Origin: Papio anubis
Lineage: Eukaryota > Chordata > Mammalia > Primates > Cercopithecidae
DNA length: 64,000 nt
Direction: 5' to 3'
NCBI RefSeq assembly: GCF_008728515.1
Contig: NC_044988.1
Span: 32,591,159 to 32,655,158, forward strand
The position numbers and the translations under genes are program-made. The notes beneath the pieces are model-generated. The model saw only the letters and a list, made by a program, of their open reading frames with translations. It was not told the origin of the DNA and did no database searches. Below, piece by piece: positions 8,787 to 21,310 of this stretch; position 1 is the first letter of the stretch, and each line of letters opens with the position of its first letter.

Positions 8787-11744
8787 TACAGTAATAATTT
8801 TGAGTGAGAATAACAGTGTTTTGTGTATACTATCTCCAGCCAGGTTGTATAATTCTCAAACAGCTCTGAACACTTTCAGGTTGTTTGGAATTTGGAAAAA
8901 CCTAAGTGGTGATTTTCCCTGAATTTTTAGGATGTGAAAATTTTTTTTAAGTGGAAATGTAATCTGTATATAATTACCTAGACTTCAAAATGTTATTATG
9001 TAACAGCTGTTTGATGTTTGACAAGTTTTTGACACTCTTTAATTAGTCGGTTTACATGTTTAATCTTATAAATAAATTTACCAAGTACGAATCTGAGCAC
9101 TAAGTATGGTAAGTTTGGCATTTTATCCTTAAAGGAGAGGAATGGCATCTAAATTCCGAAAACCACTTAATTTTCTTAAAGTGAAAACATTTCCACACAC
9201 CTTAGTGATTTCAGTCTCAGTATTTTTCCTTTGACTTTCATTGTTTTTTTTTAAAAACCAATTTAACAACCATTTTTTTTCCTATTATTAGGGATTTCTA
9301 AGTTATTGTTTATAGAGAAATGACTTGAGCTCAGGAGAGCTGGATACAAGTCTTAAGCTAGTGATGAGGTCTTAGGAAAGCCACTTTGCCTCTCCAAATT
9401 ATAGTTTTCTTTTCTGCTTGTTAGACTCAATGTATCATTTATTCGTTCATTTAATGAACATCTACTGATTGCCTATTGTGGTTTGGAGAATTAAATAATA
9501 ATAATAACACGTTGTCCTTGCTTTCAAGGAGTTCATAGTAAAGTGACACAGGTGGTACATATAGCACAAGGGATTTTTCTGAGTTAAGTAGAGCGATGGA
9601 AATGTGAATGGGGTCTTTTGGAAATATCTAGAAGGGATATTTAAGTCAACTTCAGGTTGGAGATGAATGAAGGGAAAGTTTCCCTAGAGATCATGATATT
9701 TCAGCTGAGGAGCTGAGGATGAATAGGCATTAGCTAGAGAAAGGCTGGTTGGGGAGGAGTTAAAAAACTTAACAAAGGGAAGATAGTATGAACAAAGGTA
9801 TGAAGACACAGCCTGGTATAAAGGGATATTGTAAACAATTCATGTTATTGAAGAAAAAATTGTGAAGCAGAGAGTCGGAAAGAAGAATGTTGGAGAGGGT
9901 GCAGGAACCAGAAGGCTTTGTGAGACTTTTTTTCTCAGTAGGTAATAATTCAATAAAAGATGTTACTTAAGGGTCAGAGGGAAACACATCAACTTTTCCT
10001 GACATCTCATTCTAGGCTTCTTTAATTTTACTTATTTTATCTTTAGCATTTAAAACAATATGAAGGAAGTGGTCTATAGGGTTTATCCTATAATATTCTA
10101 GCTTGCCAACCTCACTACCACAAAATCATTTTTAGTATGGTGCTAGGATATTTATTGAATCTGGGCTTTTTTTTTCTTTACTTAACTGAATCAAAAAGAG
10201 TCGTGAAGCTTTTTTTGTTTCAAGGAAACCCAATATGTTTGAATTAGTAAAGTGTTTGTCAAAGGAGTTCAGCAAAGCCCCACTATTACTCTGGAGTATG
10301 TAACTCTCAGTATAGTTTTCTTTCTATTTTCATAAGGTTAACTGTTTCTCCATATAAAACAAACTTAATAACTAGCAGGGTGATCCTTTGCCTTTGCATC
10401 CTCTGTCTATTACATATAACACTTTTGATATTAAAAATGATTTTTCTCCTCCATCATTTCCTTCTCCTCCTTCCCTTCCTCCCTTTCTTCGTTCTTTCAC
10501 TTATAAAAGTCTCCTCTTAAGATAAAAATTCTAGAAATGAGATTCATTAAGCTATTGCTAGATAATGGGAGCATAAGTTATCTGACTATTAGATGCCCAT
10601 TGAAAAGGGAAATGTGCTTATAGTCCAAGGTCAAGTGACCAGAGGTGGAGAAGGGTCTGGATGTCTGAGAAGGAAGGGCCAAATACACAATCTGCCTCTC
10701 CACTGGAGAGAGCCACTTTCAACCAGTATGGTTTTTTTCTGGTAAAGTAAGCCAATGTTCAGAAGTACATAATGCTTAACGAAATAATTGAATGGTCTAT
10801 TATTCAAAAGGCAGAAAGACTAAAGTCACTAAATAGAAGAACATTTCCTCAATATGACTGCAGGCAATATTCTCCTAGAAAATAATGAAATATTTGTCTT
10901 GGTGATATGCTTACCTTTCTTAAGTGAACAGGAAAAGTATTTTGCATCTCTCTGTGGTGGGGAAACTGACCTGAAATTGAAGCATCCATAGTCATCTTCA
11001 TCCTTGATTATGGGATGAGTGTCCACATCCCAACTCTTTCTCTCTTTTTCTTGAATGAACAGATAAGAGATTCCATAAGTCCTGGCAAAGAGGGGAACAT
11101 ATCTCTCTCAGAACTCCCCAGGAGGGGAGGTGGAGTCACTGAGGAACTTGAAGGTTTGAGTATGGAGGTTTGAACAAAGAGAGAGACGGGTGAGGGCTGT
11201 TTATAAGGTAGTGAGGGAGAAATCATACGTTAGGAGCATCTTTCTTATGAGGCTTAAGTCTGGAAGTGCTTTCCCAGGTGCTCTATAAATGAATGGTGAA
11301 GTCACAGAGAATTACTTTAACTTCTATTCCTCCTCATACCCTACAAGGCTGGCTTCATGGATGTGCAACCTATAAAGTTGCACAGAACACATTATCAGAA
11401 AGGTCCTGCACTTGGTTTAATACTCTACTCTTACCGTCTTGAAATTGTTACTTTTTTCTTTGAGTTTATGTTTTTTAAGTGAAATGCAACAGGATGATGG
11501 AGCCTGAACACAGGATACGGCAATAAGCATCTGTGCTGCCATTATTTGCCACCCCACTCACACATAATGTTCAGTATGCCCCATAAGCACATAATTTCTC
11601 TGACCCCATGATGAGTGGGAATTCAGTCAGACTCAAAGTAAGTACAAGGTAAGTCTGTTACATCTATGTCTGACTAAGCAGAAGCTGACAGCTGCAAGAG
11701 GCCAGGCTTTCTGTTTGAACTAGAACATACTTTGAATGCAGAAA
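8787..11744. other. Intergenic, no gene seen; ancient repeat traces
   Basis: No exon or RNA gene is supported. A stretch at about 9440-9830 resembles a widely dispersed ancient mammalian repeat (CATTTAATGAACATCTACTG, later AGCTGAGGAGCTGAGGATGA); I cannot name the family with confidence. The segment at 9340-9430 resembles MIR weakly. A purine-poor CTCCTTC-rich stretch lies at 10445-10500. The frames at 10829-11226 have no recognisable product. Confidence 0.6.
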
Positions 11745-12709
11745 GAAGGCAGTGGTAAAGAGACAACCTACGGAATAGGAAAAAGTATTTGCAAACCATA
11801 CAATTGATAAGGGATTAATATCAAAAATATATAAGGAACTCAAACAATTCAATAGCAAAATACAAATAACCCAATTTAAAAATGGGGAAAGGATCTGAAT
11901 AAACATTTTTAAAAACCATACATATGGCCAACAGGTATATGCAAAAAGCTCAATGTCACTAATCGTCAGAGAAATGCAAATTAAAATCACAATGAGATAT
12001 CCCCTCATACCTATTAGAACAGCTGCTATCAAAAAGATGAAAGACAAATGTTGGTAAGGATGTGCAGAAAAGGGAACCTTTGTACACTGTTGGGAATGTA
12101 AGTTAGTACAGTCGTTATGGAAAACAGTCTAGAAATCTCTTAAAAAATTATAAATAGAATTGCCTAAACCCACTACTGGATATACATCCAAAAATTGAAA
12201 TCAGTATATTGAAGAGATGTCTACATGCCCATGTGCATTGCAGCTTTATTCACAATAGCCAATATGTGGAATCAACCTAAGTGTCCATCAACAGATAAAT
12301 GGATAAAGAAAACCTGGCATATATACACAATGGAATACTATTCAGCCCTTAAAAAGAAGGAAATCCTGCCATTTGTGACAACATGGATGAATCTGAAGGA
12401 CATTATGTTAAGTAAAAAAAGCCAGGCACAGAAAGACCAATACTGCATGATCTCACACGTGGAATACAAAAACGTCAAACTCATAGAAGCAGAGAGTAGA
12501 AAGGTGGTTACCAGGTGCTAGGAGTATGGGGGATGGTGTGAGATGTTGGTCAAAGAATATACCCATTTCAGTTAGACAGGAGGAATAAGTTCAATACATC
12601 TATTGCACAACATGGTGACTATAGTTAATAACAACATATTGTATATTTCAAAATTGCTAATACAGCAGATCTTAAGTGTTCTCACCATTAATAACTAGTA
12701 ACTATTTTA
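11745..12709 (+). mobile_element. L1MA-like 3' region, left part, interrupted
   Basis: It matches the end of ORF2 (AAGAGACAACCTACGG, CTCAAACAATTCAATAGC) and an L1MA-type 3' UTR (GGTTACCAGGTGCTAGGAG, GTTAGACAGGAGGAATAAG, GGTGACTATAGTTAATAA). The frame at 12225-12521 is the decayed ORF2 C-terminus. The element is cut at 12709 by a younger L1 and resumes at 14684. Confidence 0.9.
12696..12709. repeat. Target-site duplication, left copy
   Basis: TAGTAACTATTTTA here is identical to 14670-14683. The two copies flank the inverted L1 plus its Alu and mark the insertion into the older L1MA. Confidence 0.92.
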
Positions 12710-13645
12710 TATGTTTGTTGGCTGCATAAATGTCTTCTTTTGAGAAGTGTCTGTTCATATCCTTTGCCCACTTTTTGATGGGGTTGTTTTTTTCTTGTTA
12801 ATTTGTCGAAGTTCCTCCTAGATTCTGGATATTAGCCCTTTGTCAGATGGATAGATTGCAAAAATTCTCTCACATTCTGTAGGTTGCCTGTTCACTCTGA
12901 TTATAGTTTCTTTTGCTTCACAGAAGTTCTTTAGTTTAATTAGATCCCATTTGTCAATTTTGGCTTTTTTTGCAATTGCTATTGGTGTTTTAGTCATGAA
13001 GTCGTTGCCCATGCCTATGTCCTGAATTGTATTGCCTATGTTTTCTTCTACGGTTTTTATGGTTTTAGGTTTTACATTTAAGTCTTTAATCCATCTTGAG
13101 TTAATTTTTGTATAAGGTGTAAGAAAGGGGTCCAGTTTTAGTTTCCTGCATATGGCTAGTCTGTTTCCCAGCACTGTTTATTAAATAGGGAATCCTTTCC
13201 CCATTGCTTGTTTTTGTCAGGTGTGTTGAAGATCAGATAGTTGCAAATGTGTGATGTTTTTCCTGAGGTCTCCATTCTGTTCCATTGGTGTATATATCTA
13301 TTTTGGTACCAGTACCATGCTGTTTTGGTTACTGTAACCTTGTAGTATAGTTTGAAGTCAGGTAGCATGATGCCTCCAGCTTTGTTGTTTTTGCTTGTGA
13401 TTATCTAGGCTATATGGACTCTTTTTTGGTTCCATATGAAATTTAAAGTAGTTTTTTCTAATTCTGCAAAGAAAGTCAGCAGTAGCTTCATGGGTATAGC
13501 ATTGAATCTATAAATTACTTTGGGCAGTATGGCCATTTTCACAATATTGATTCTTCCTATCCATGAGGATGGAATGTTTTTCCATTTGTTTGTGTCCTTT
13601 CTTATTTCCTTAGCAGTGGTTTGTAGTTCTCCTTGAAGAGGTCCT
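12710..13645 (-). mobile_element. L1PA-like insertion, inverted 5' segment (ORF2 C-terminal part)
   Basis: The reverse complement reads as ORF2 from the segment before GGACACAAACAAATGG to GCAGCCAAC. Frames at 12818-13174 and 13156-13368 (minus) give ORF2 residues such as WYWYQNR, NWLAI-like and SGQRI-adjacent sequence, broken by stops and frameshifts. In L1 order its outer end (at 12710) lies just upstream of the start of the forward segment at 13646, with only about 20-30 bp lost. That is the signature of twin priming. Confidence 0.92.
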
Positions 13646-14333
13646 CATCACTGGTCATTAGAGAAATGCAAATCAAAACCACAGTGAGACACCATCTCAT
13701 GCCATTTAGAATGGTGATTATTAAAAAGTCTGGAAACAACAGATGCTGGCGAGGCTACCAAGAAATAGGAATGCTTTTACACTGTTGGTGGGAGTGTAAA
13801 TTAGTTTAACCATTGTGGAAGACAGTGTGGCGATTCCTCAAGGATTAGAACCAGAGATACCATTTGACCCAACAATCCTATTACTGGATCTGTACTCAAA
13901 GGATTATAAATTATTCTACTATAAAGACACATGCACACTTATGTTTATTGCAATACTATTTACAATAGTCAAGAATTGGAACCAACTCAATGCCCATCAA
14001 TGATAGACTGGGTACTGGAAACCATCATTCTCAGCAAACTGCAAACTAACACAGGAACAGAAAACTAGACACCGCATGTTCTCACTCATAAGTGGGAGTT
14101 GAATAATGAGTACACCTGGACACAGGGAGGGGAACATCACTCACCAGGGCCTGTTGGGGGGTGTGGGGCAATGGGAGGGAGAGTATTAGGATAAATACCT
14201 AATGCATGTGGGGCTTAAAACCTAGATAATGGGTTGATAGGTGCAGTAAACCACCATAGCACATGTGTACTTATGTAACAAACCTGCACGTTCTGCACAG
14301 GTACCCCAGAACTTGAAATTAAACAAAAAAAAA
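13646..14333 (+). mobile_element. L1PA-like insertion, forward 3' segment
   Basis: It starts with CATCACTGGTCATTAGAG and continues through the 3' end of ORF2 and the 3' UTR to GCACAGGTACCCCAGAACTT and an A-rich tail. The frame at 13815-14003 is ORF2 remnant. Together with 12710-13645 it forms one insertion flanked by TAGTAACTATTTTA. Confidence 0.92.
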
Positions 14334-14632
14334 GGCCAGGCATGGTGGCTCACGCCTGTAATCCCAGCACTTTGGGAGGCTGAGGTGGGCAGATCATAAG
14401 GTCAGGAGATCAAGACCATCCTGGCCAACATGGTGAAAACCCGTTTCTACTAAAAAATACAAAAATAAGCTGGGCATGGTGGCACACACCTGTGGTCCCA
14501 GCTACTCGAGAGGCTGAGGCAGGAGAATCACTTGAAACTGGGAGGCAGAAGTTGTAGTGAGTGCCACTGCACTCCAGCCTGGCAACAGAGCGAGACTCCA
14601 TCTCAAAAAAAAAAAAAAAAAAAAAAAAAAAA
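14334..14632 (+). mobile_element. Alu (AluS-like) in the L1 A-tail
   Basis: Begins GGCCAGGCATGGTGGCTCA, has both monomers, and ends in a tail of about 28 A. It sits between the A-rich tail of the forward L1 segment and the remaining AT-rich tail to 14669, so it inserted into the L1 tail. Confidence 0.95.
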
Positions 14633-14669
14633 TTAAACTAAATTAAATAAAAATAAGAAAATAAATAAA

Positions 14670-14683
14670 TAGTAACTATTTTA
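14670..14683. repeat. Target-site duplication, right copy
   Basis: Identical to 12696-12709 (TAGTAACTATTTTA). L1MA sequence resumes directly after it. Confidence 0.92.
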
Positions 14684-14800
14684 GGTAATACATTTGTTAA
14701 TTAACTTGATTTAGTCATTCTACAATGTATACACATTTCAAAACATGCTGTTGCACACTACAAATACATACAATTTGTCAATAAAATAAAATAAATGAAT
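14684..14800 (+). mobile_element. L1MA-like 3' end, right part
   Basis: GTTAATTAACTTGATTTAG, ACAATGTATACACATTTCAA and CAATTTGTCAATAAAATAAA continue the L1MA 3' UTR that was interrupted at 12709. Confidence 0.88.
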
Positions 14801-15366
14801 AAAAGAAAAAAATGCTAATCAGAGAAAATAATTTTTTTTTTAAAGATGGCATTGGTGTTGAGAAACATGAACAACTCAAGTACACTTTCACATCCTTTCT
14901 TACTCATATTATTTCCGTGTACTAGCTAACAACTTACACTAAAACAATGATAATAAGTCCTTCCTTACTCATCAGCAACTTTAAGGTAGAGAAGGTTGAT
15001 AGAATGTGTGCAGATCAAGAAGTAAAATAAAAACAGTTGAGTTAATTTTATGTAGTTATTCTGCCATTCTGGCCAGAACAATATACACATGTAGGTATGA
15101 GCTATGAAGTATGAATTATGGAATTTCAATGATTCCACATACAAGGTCAATGATCTTATATTTGCATTTAAAACTGCCATTGCACAATATAAAGATGAAT
15201 GGTAAAATTCATGCTAAAAATTTTAAACTAATTTTTTTTACTTAGAACAATATTAAATAGCAATGAAAGTGCACCACGACAATTTGAGAGAGCCACTACC
15301 AAAAAAAGAAAAGAGGCTTTATGTTTTAATAGCTTTAATGTCACCCTTTTCCTGCTTTTTGAACAA
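14801..15366. other. Intergenic, no gene seen
   Basis: AT-rich sequence without a recognisable exon, RNA gene or repeat family. Confidence 0.6.
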
Positions 15367-15381
15367 GGGGCCCATATTTTC

Positions 15382-15551
15382 TTTTTTTTTATGGGTTAAC
15401 TAATATTATTATTATTACTTTTTAAAATTATACTTTAAGTTCTGGGGTACATGTGTAGAACGTGCAGATTTGTTACATAAGTATACATGTGCCATGGTGG
15501 TTTGCTGCACCCATCGACCTGTCATCTACATTAGGTATTTCTCCTAATGTA
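15382..15551 (-). mobile_element. Very short L1 3' end with target duplications
   Basis: Only about 155 bp of L1 3' UTR is present (reverse of the ACTTAAAGT ... ATGTGTACCCCAGAACTT region), with its poly-A as T-rich sequence on the left. It is flanked by GGGGCCCATATTTTC at 15367-15381 and GGGGCCCCATATTTTC at 15552-15567, which differ by one C. This is a severely 5'-truncated retrotransposition. Confidence 0.9.
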
Positions 15552-15756
15552 GGGGCCCCATATTTTCATTTTGCATTGGACTCCACAAATTATGTAGCTC
15601 TCCCAAAATATGCCCTACCTCTTGAAACCTATCTGAATGTTCAATAATAATTGTCCTATCTTTATGTCTTAACAGAACATGTTTGGTATAGTGGGGTCTT
15701 TCTTTCCAGCTTGGCTCACCTCACCCATCCCAGTCATCAGAAATAGACTACGGAAT

Positions 15757-16405
15757 AAAGAAGAATAAAATCATGTTTGGCCGGGCTCAAGCCTGTAATC
15801 CCAGCACTTTGGGAGGCCGAGGTGGGTGGATCACGAGGCCAGGAGATCGAGACCATCCTGACCAATATGGTGAAACCCCATCTCTACTAAAAATAAAAAA
15901 ATTAGCCAGGCATGGTAGTGGGCGCCTGTAGTCCCAGCTACTCGGGAGGCTGAGGCAGGAGAATGGAATGAACCCAGGAGGCGGAGCTTGCAGTGAGCAG
16001 AGATCACACCACTGCACTCCAGCCTGGGCAACAGCAAGACTCCGAGACTCCATCTCAAAAAAAACAAAAAACAAACAAAAAAAAATCATGTTCTTCACAG
16101 CTACCTGGATAAAACTGGAGGCCATTATTCTGAGTAACTCTGAAACAGAAAAATGAAATACTGCATGTTCTCACTTATAAGTGGGAGCTAAACAGTGAGT
16201 ATACATAGACAGAAAGATGGAAAAAATAGGCACTAGGGACTCTAAAAGGAGATAGGGTAAGAAGAAGGTGAGGGTTGAAAAATTACCTGTTGGGTACAGT
16301 GTTAACTATTTGGGCAATGAGTCCACTAGAAGCCCAAACCTCACCATTACACAATATATGCTTGTACCAAATCTGCTCATATATCCCCTGAATATAAAAT
16401 AAAAC
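15757..16405 (+). mobile_element. L1 3' end split by an AluY
   Basis: Left part 15757-15778 (AATAAAGAAGAATAAAATC) and right part 16086-16405 (AACTGGAGGCCATTATTCTG, CATGTTCTCACTTATAAGTG, an L1PB-type 3' UTR and an AAAATAAAA tail) are one element. The Alu at 15779-16081 inserted with duplication of AAAATCATGTT. Confidence 0.85.
15779..16081 (+). mobile_element. AluY-like with a short 5' deletion
   Basis: Starts GGCCGGGCTCAAGCCTG, lacking the usual GCGGTGG-type bases after GGCCGGGC. The CAAGCC variant is the one seen in the Old World monkey AluY lineage. Target duplications AAAATCATGTT lie at 15767-15777 and 16082-16092. Frames on both strands here are Alu translations. Confidence 0.92.
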
Positions 16406-16737
16406 AAAATAAAATAACAACAAAAGAACTAGGGCAGGGAGAACATTACACTTCAACTCCAATTTATAGGCATTATTAAGTTAAGCTTCTTCTCATATTA
16501 ATAAAACTATAGGAAGTCCATTTGACTTGAGAGACAATAAATTGAATTTATTTATGGCCTCTATACATAAATCTAGCACTGTGCCTGAAACATAATATAG
16601 GAGGTAATCAATGAAAGTTGCTCAATTGGTTCATAAATTGTGATCATCTATATTTATATAATTTCCTAATTCTTCTAATATGTACTAATTTTCATTGGTA
16701 ACCCAAGAGCAGATAACAAAATATAATTAATATGTGA

Positions 16738-17058
16738 TTTTTTTGTTTGTTTGTTTTTGTTTGTTTGTTTGTTTTAGAAATGGAGTCTCGCTCTGTCGCC
16801 CAGGTTGGAGTGCAGTGAGGCAATCTTGGCTCACTGCAACCTCCGCCTCCTGGGTTCTAGCAATTCTCCTGCCTCAGCCTCCTGAGTAGCGGGGACTACA
16901 GGCACTCGCTGCTACGCCTGGCTAATTTTTTGTATTTTAGTAGAGACAGGGTTTCATCGTGTTGCCCAGGCTGGTCTTGAACTCCTGAGCTCAGGCAATC
17001 CACCTGCCTTGGCCTCCCAAAGTGCTGGGATTACAGGCATGAGCCACTGCGCCAGGTC
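16738..17058 (-). mobile_element. Alu (AluS-like), full length
   Basis: A T-rich tail with TTTG units (16738-16776) is followed by GAGTCTCGCTCTGTCGCCC and both monomers, ending in the reverse of GACCTGGCGC. The left monomer has GAGCTCAGGCAATCCACC, typical of the Sx group. Confidence 0.94.
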
Positions 17059-20000
17059 AAAATATTTTTTAAAATAATCACAGTCTATGTTTTCTGTCTT
17101 AGAAACTAAATTTATTTTCTGATGTCAGATGATGTGCTTAAAGTATATTATATCTTAAAATGATAGACACACGAGTGTACATAGATAATCTTTTGAGGTG
17201 CTTTTTAGAAGACTGATTTCTAAATTATATCCACAAAGATTTGAATTCAGAAAGTCTGGGGTTGGGCTCGGTAATCTGAGAGAGAGAGAGAGAGAGTTGA
17301 GGGAAACTGAGATGCCAACCAAGGCTGACTTCCAAGTCTCTTGACTGTAGGAAAGACTATAGGAAAAGGAAAAAGAACATACCTCGGTAAATACAATTGG
17401 GAACTTATTCCATTTGAAGTGCCTAAGGAATATCTTGAGTGGCAATCAGCTATGTGGGCCTATGGTTCTAATACTCAACACAGAGAGAGAGAGAGAGTGG
17501 ATGACTGCTGCCTGTTAATCTTAGGATCATCTCACATCAGAATGTTCCAGTAAAAACCTTTCTGATAAAGTGTGTCTAATAATGAATCAATACAAATGTG
17601 AAACTGATCTTTTATTTTGGTATTGTGGCTTAATTCCAAATAATTTGCTTCATGCTCCATCTTCACAAAAGGGTTTAGTCTAAATACTTGGAGGATTATT
17701 CGTAACAGTTCTAGTTTCAGGCTCCTCTGTTTGGCATTGGTTGGTAGTCCAGTTTCTTCCATCTGACCAAGATGTTACAGCCTACTCCAAAAACTATGCC
17801 AGGGAGTGTTCTGAGACATAATTCCTATTCTGAGATTGAGATGGGCCTGTTTGGATGGGGTGCTAAAATGAAGAAATCCCAAATGCACAGTAAATTCATT
17901 TTTCCTGTACCCTAGTTATTGCATTTGCAGAAACTCTTGATTTTGCAGTTTTAAAGAGTGGAATGTTTTTAAAGCAACAGTAAGATCTAGAAGTCCCTTT
18001 ACGGAGAGGCCAAATACATTACAGTGGGAAACAGTGTGCCATGCCTGTGAAGCTTGCAATTATACTTGGCTTTGCCTGGTGTTGAAAGTGACCAAAACTA
18101 ATCAGGTCCAGAAGAGCATTCGGTAAAGCTGCTTTTCTGACTCTCTGCCTCTGCCCTTCCTGCTTCTGCTGCTGAGCAGATTGCAAGAGACTGGTGCCAA
18201 CTCTACATTGCTTAATAATAATTCTCATTAGCATGCTGCCTTGGATGTGTACTGCAGAGCAAAATTTAGCTTCTCCTTGGTGTGAATCAAGAGAAGAGCA
18301 TGAAATTCTCAGAATGTGCAAAAGGTTTGAAGATCTTAGTATAGGGAACACCTTTGAATGTGCTTAGCACTCTCTTTTTTCTCTTCAACCAGGGTAGGAT
18401 ACACAAAGAGGAATTTTAATACCAAATGGAGAACTTTGCGTTCTTTCTGCTTCTCCACGTGCAGCCCCTGAGATTTCAATTCTTTGTGCCTTATTGAACA
18501 CTCTGATACATTCCAAATGTCCATGGCCTGTCCAAGCTCAGGGCCCCTGTGGAGTGAATGCTACTAGCTTTGGTCTGTGCATTTGACCACAGGGCAACAG
18601 GCCGCATGTACCTGCAGCTCCATGACTTTCCTGAGGTTGTTCACATTAGCTTTTGTTATGAAAGTGAATGAGATGCTGTTTACTCTCCTGCAGATGCCAG
18701 GGTGACTGAATGGCACTCTAAGGAGACATGCACAACCTTGCACATTCACAGCCTATTTAACAGGGGCCATATTTCCCACAACGGCTTTCACATGCCATCT
18801 GCTGTCACATGATACCACGTGCCAGGTCCTTATAAGAAATGTATTCGATCACCCAGTTTCTCACTACTCCTTTAGAAATGGCAAATTGAACAAGACAGTA
18901 AGTAGGTTTCACACTAAAGGAATTATGTGCATATCAAATGTAGTGAATTAAAAGGGTATTTTTATTGTCATTGCTGCCTGCAAAATGGCAATCACACACT
19001 CTCATGAAAAATTTAGAGAAGTTATCAGACTTAGTGGTTAACGGGAAAGATACTTAAATTTTTCGTGAATTTACTTGCCAACAGAATAACTACAAAACAA
19101 AATTTGAAGAGGAGTCCAAGGCATTTTCTGGTTCCATACTTTTTTCATTCTCCTGTTGGATACCATTTCTCCTGACTGATCCAATGCTGAGTTCAGTGGT
19201 AATGAAGTGCCACATTGTGAAAGGGTGAGAGAACTGGTACAAAGTGTACCAGGGAACAAATGAATTAGTACACCTGTCACGTCTCACTCTTGAAGGATGG
19301 CACCTTCTTTGTTAATTGAAAAGAAATATAAAATGGGAGAAATAGCAAAAAATAAAATAAAATAAAAATTAAATTAAATAAAAGATTTCTGGCTCTTCTT
19401 TCCTTCTTCTCCTTTATGACCTACGACAGCATACTGTAATGTCTCCGAGTCTTGCATTTTCATGTATTATTCTGATACTGTCTGTAGGGAGCCTAGAACA
19501 GGGCTGCCAGAGAGACAGTCTGTAATTGGAAATTCTTTCAAGAGAAGGACTTCTATCAGGACTGCCGAGGGAATAGGAGCTCCACCTGCTGACTTTTTTA
19601 TGTTTGCCGACTCTGAAAGAATGCAAAACATGAAGAAATTGAATGGTGGTTTTTTTTTTATATATAATTTCTCAGTGGAAATATAGTTTTCAAAATTATT
19701 GATAAGATGTACCAGTCTAATCAGGGCTTTCAAGAAGAAAATGCAATCTATAGCTTGTTTTAAGAGTGGGGATTATGTTGTCTTCCCTGGGCCAGTCTAA
19801 ATAATTACTTTAATCTGGAGCAACATATAAATTCATAAATTGTTGCCACCATGGCTCTTAGGGAATCCTCAACTTTTTAAACATTGCCTCTCTCAGCCAT
19901 AAATTTACAGTACACTACTCGCCCATGTGTGTTTTGTTTTAAAAAGCTGTAGTCTTTTGTTACATGTAGTTTGGAAGAAATGCTAGATGTTTTTGATCTA

Positions 20001-21190
20001 AAGAAGAAAGATCAAATCCTAGTCAAACATCAGTATTGTAAAGAGCATAGACATTATTTGAGTATTTGTCCTCTGCATTTCACAAAGAAGCTATGCGGTT
20101 TTGTATAAAAGCCACATAAAACCATAAACTTGTCGTTTGTCTTTTCCTTGATGGAATTTGCCACGAGGAAGTGTGGAATACATTATCAACATGCTTGATT
20201 GCTTAACTCCTGGGCCAATGGGATCATGAGGGCAGGTACACCTCCTTGCTCCTTACAACCTCAGTATTGTGGGTTTCATTTCTTATCTAGATTTTGTTCA
20301 CTGACAACTGATAAGCTACATGACTGGCTGGATTCTACTGAAAAAAAAAAAAGAGGGAACCTTTATTTATGGCTTGGGTTTTATGCTTAGAAAGACTCCT
20401 TTCCATTGTTTTATATATTAGCATTGTAAGTCGTTTTCTGTATTCATGTAAACCACTAGAATTGGATACAGAAATCTCCTTTCAGGCCCTATGACAGAAC
20501 TGACCGTACCCAGATAATTCTTGTGGAGGGATTCGTTAGTTAGTTAGCCAGCTAGTTTTTCGGAATTCCTAACAAGCTTCCCCCAGATCTTTCTTCTGGT
20601 GACACACTATGTACTCCAGGAGCTGCCCCCTACTCATTCTTCAGGAGTGGTGACATGACCCAGAACTGTACCTGTACTCCTGGTCCAATCAGAGTTCTTC
20701 CCTGGGATCCATATATGCACAGTGAGAAAAAGATGCCATCTCCTTCCTCAAATGTTGTTAAACTGCAGCTGCTTGTGGCCATGTTCTCTGCCACGTGGTG
20801 ATAACCTGGCTGGAGTAGGAGAAACAAGCTAGTGCTCAAAGCAAAGTGAAAGACTGACAGAGATGAGAGCTGCAGTAGGAGAGAAAAAGGCAAGGCAGTG
20901 TTGACTCTCTTATTCCAGAGCCCAAGGCCCTGCTTCTTACAGCCCCTCCTTTGTTTCTGTGGGTTACCCTCATTCTCTCCCCATTTCTGGATTACACAAG
21001 TCTGTGATGGATTTCTGCTATTCACAACCTAAAGAGGCCTTACTATCATTGCCTCGTAAAACAGAAGTGAGAGTGATGCAACCGACAATTAAATACTTAC
21101 AGGTAAGGGAAGAGGCCTCATTTTCTCTATTGAGACTAGAATTATAAAGGATGGAGAAATAGAAACAGAAAACAATTCTCAAGAGTATTA
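17059..21190. other. Intergenic, no gene supported
   Basis: Mostly unique-looking AT-rich sequence. Two short GA tracts lie at about 17278-17296 and 17481-17496, about 200 bp apart. An AAAAT-type A-rich tract is at 19345-19384. Frames such as 18019-18351 (minus), 19467-19733 (minus) and 20630-21025 (minus) lack recognisable domains or flanking splice structure that I would trust. Confidence 0.6.
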
Positions 21191-21194
21191 GAAT

Positions 21195-21310
21195 ACAACA
21201 AAAACTAGCATCTGTGTAGTGCTCTACAGTTTTAAAAGTGATTCCATAATCATTTCTTTCATTTGACCCTCACAATAATTCTGCAAAGTGGAGAGAGTAC
21301 AGTGTATAAT
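21195..21310 (+). repeat. MIR-like SINE relic
   Basis: The order GTAGTGCTCTACAG, CATTTGACCCTCACAATAA, TTCTGCAAAGTGGAG, ATTATCCACAT follows the MIR end that ends with CCCATTTTACAGATG. A matching continuation (CTCAGAGAGGTTACTTTTTC and following, 21697-21760) lies about 390 bp downstream, as if something was inserted between the two parts. Confidence 0.5.

Noticed and set aside
8354..8922. Open frames of 80-136 codons around 8500, and similar frames near 14410, 15787-16156, 25104, 32705-33147, 45337, 59501-59860 and 61867-62180
   Set aside because: They are translations of Alu elements in both orientations.
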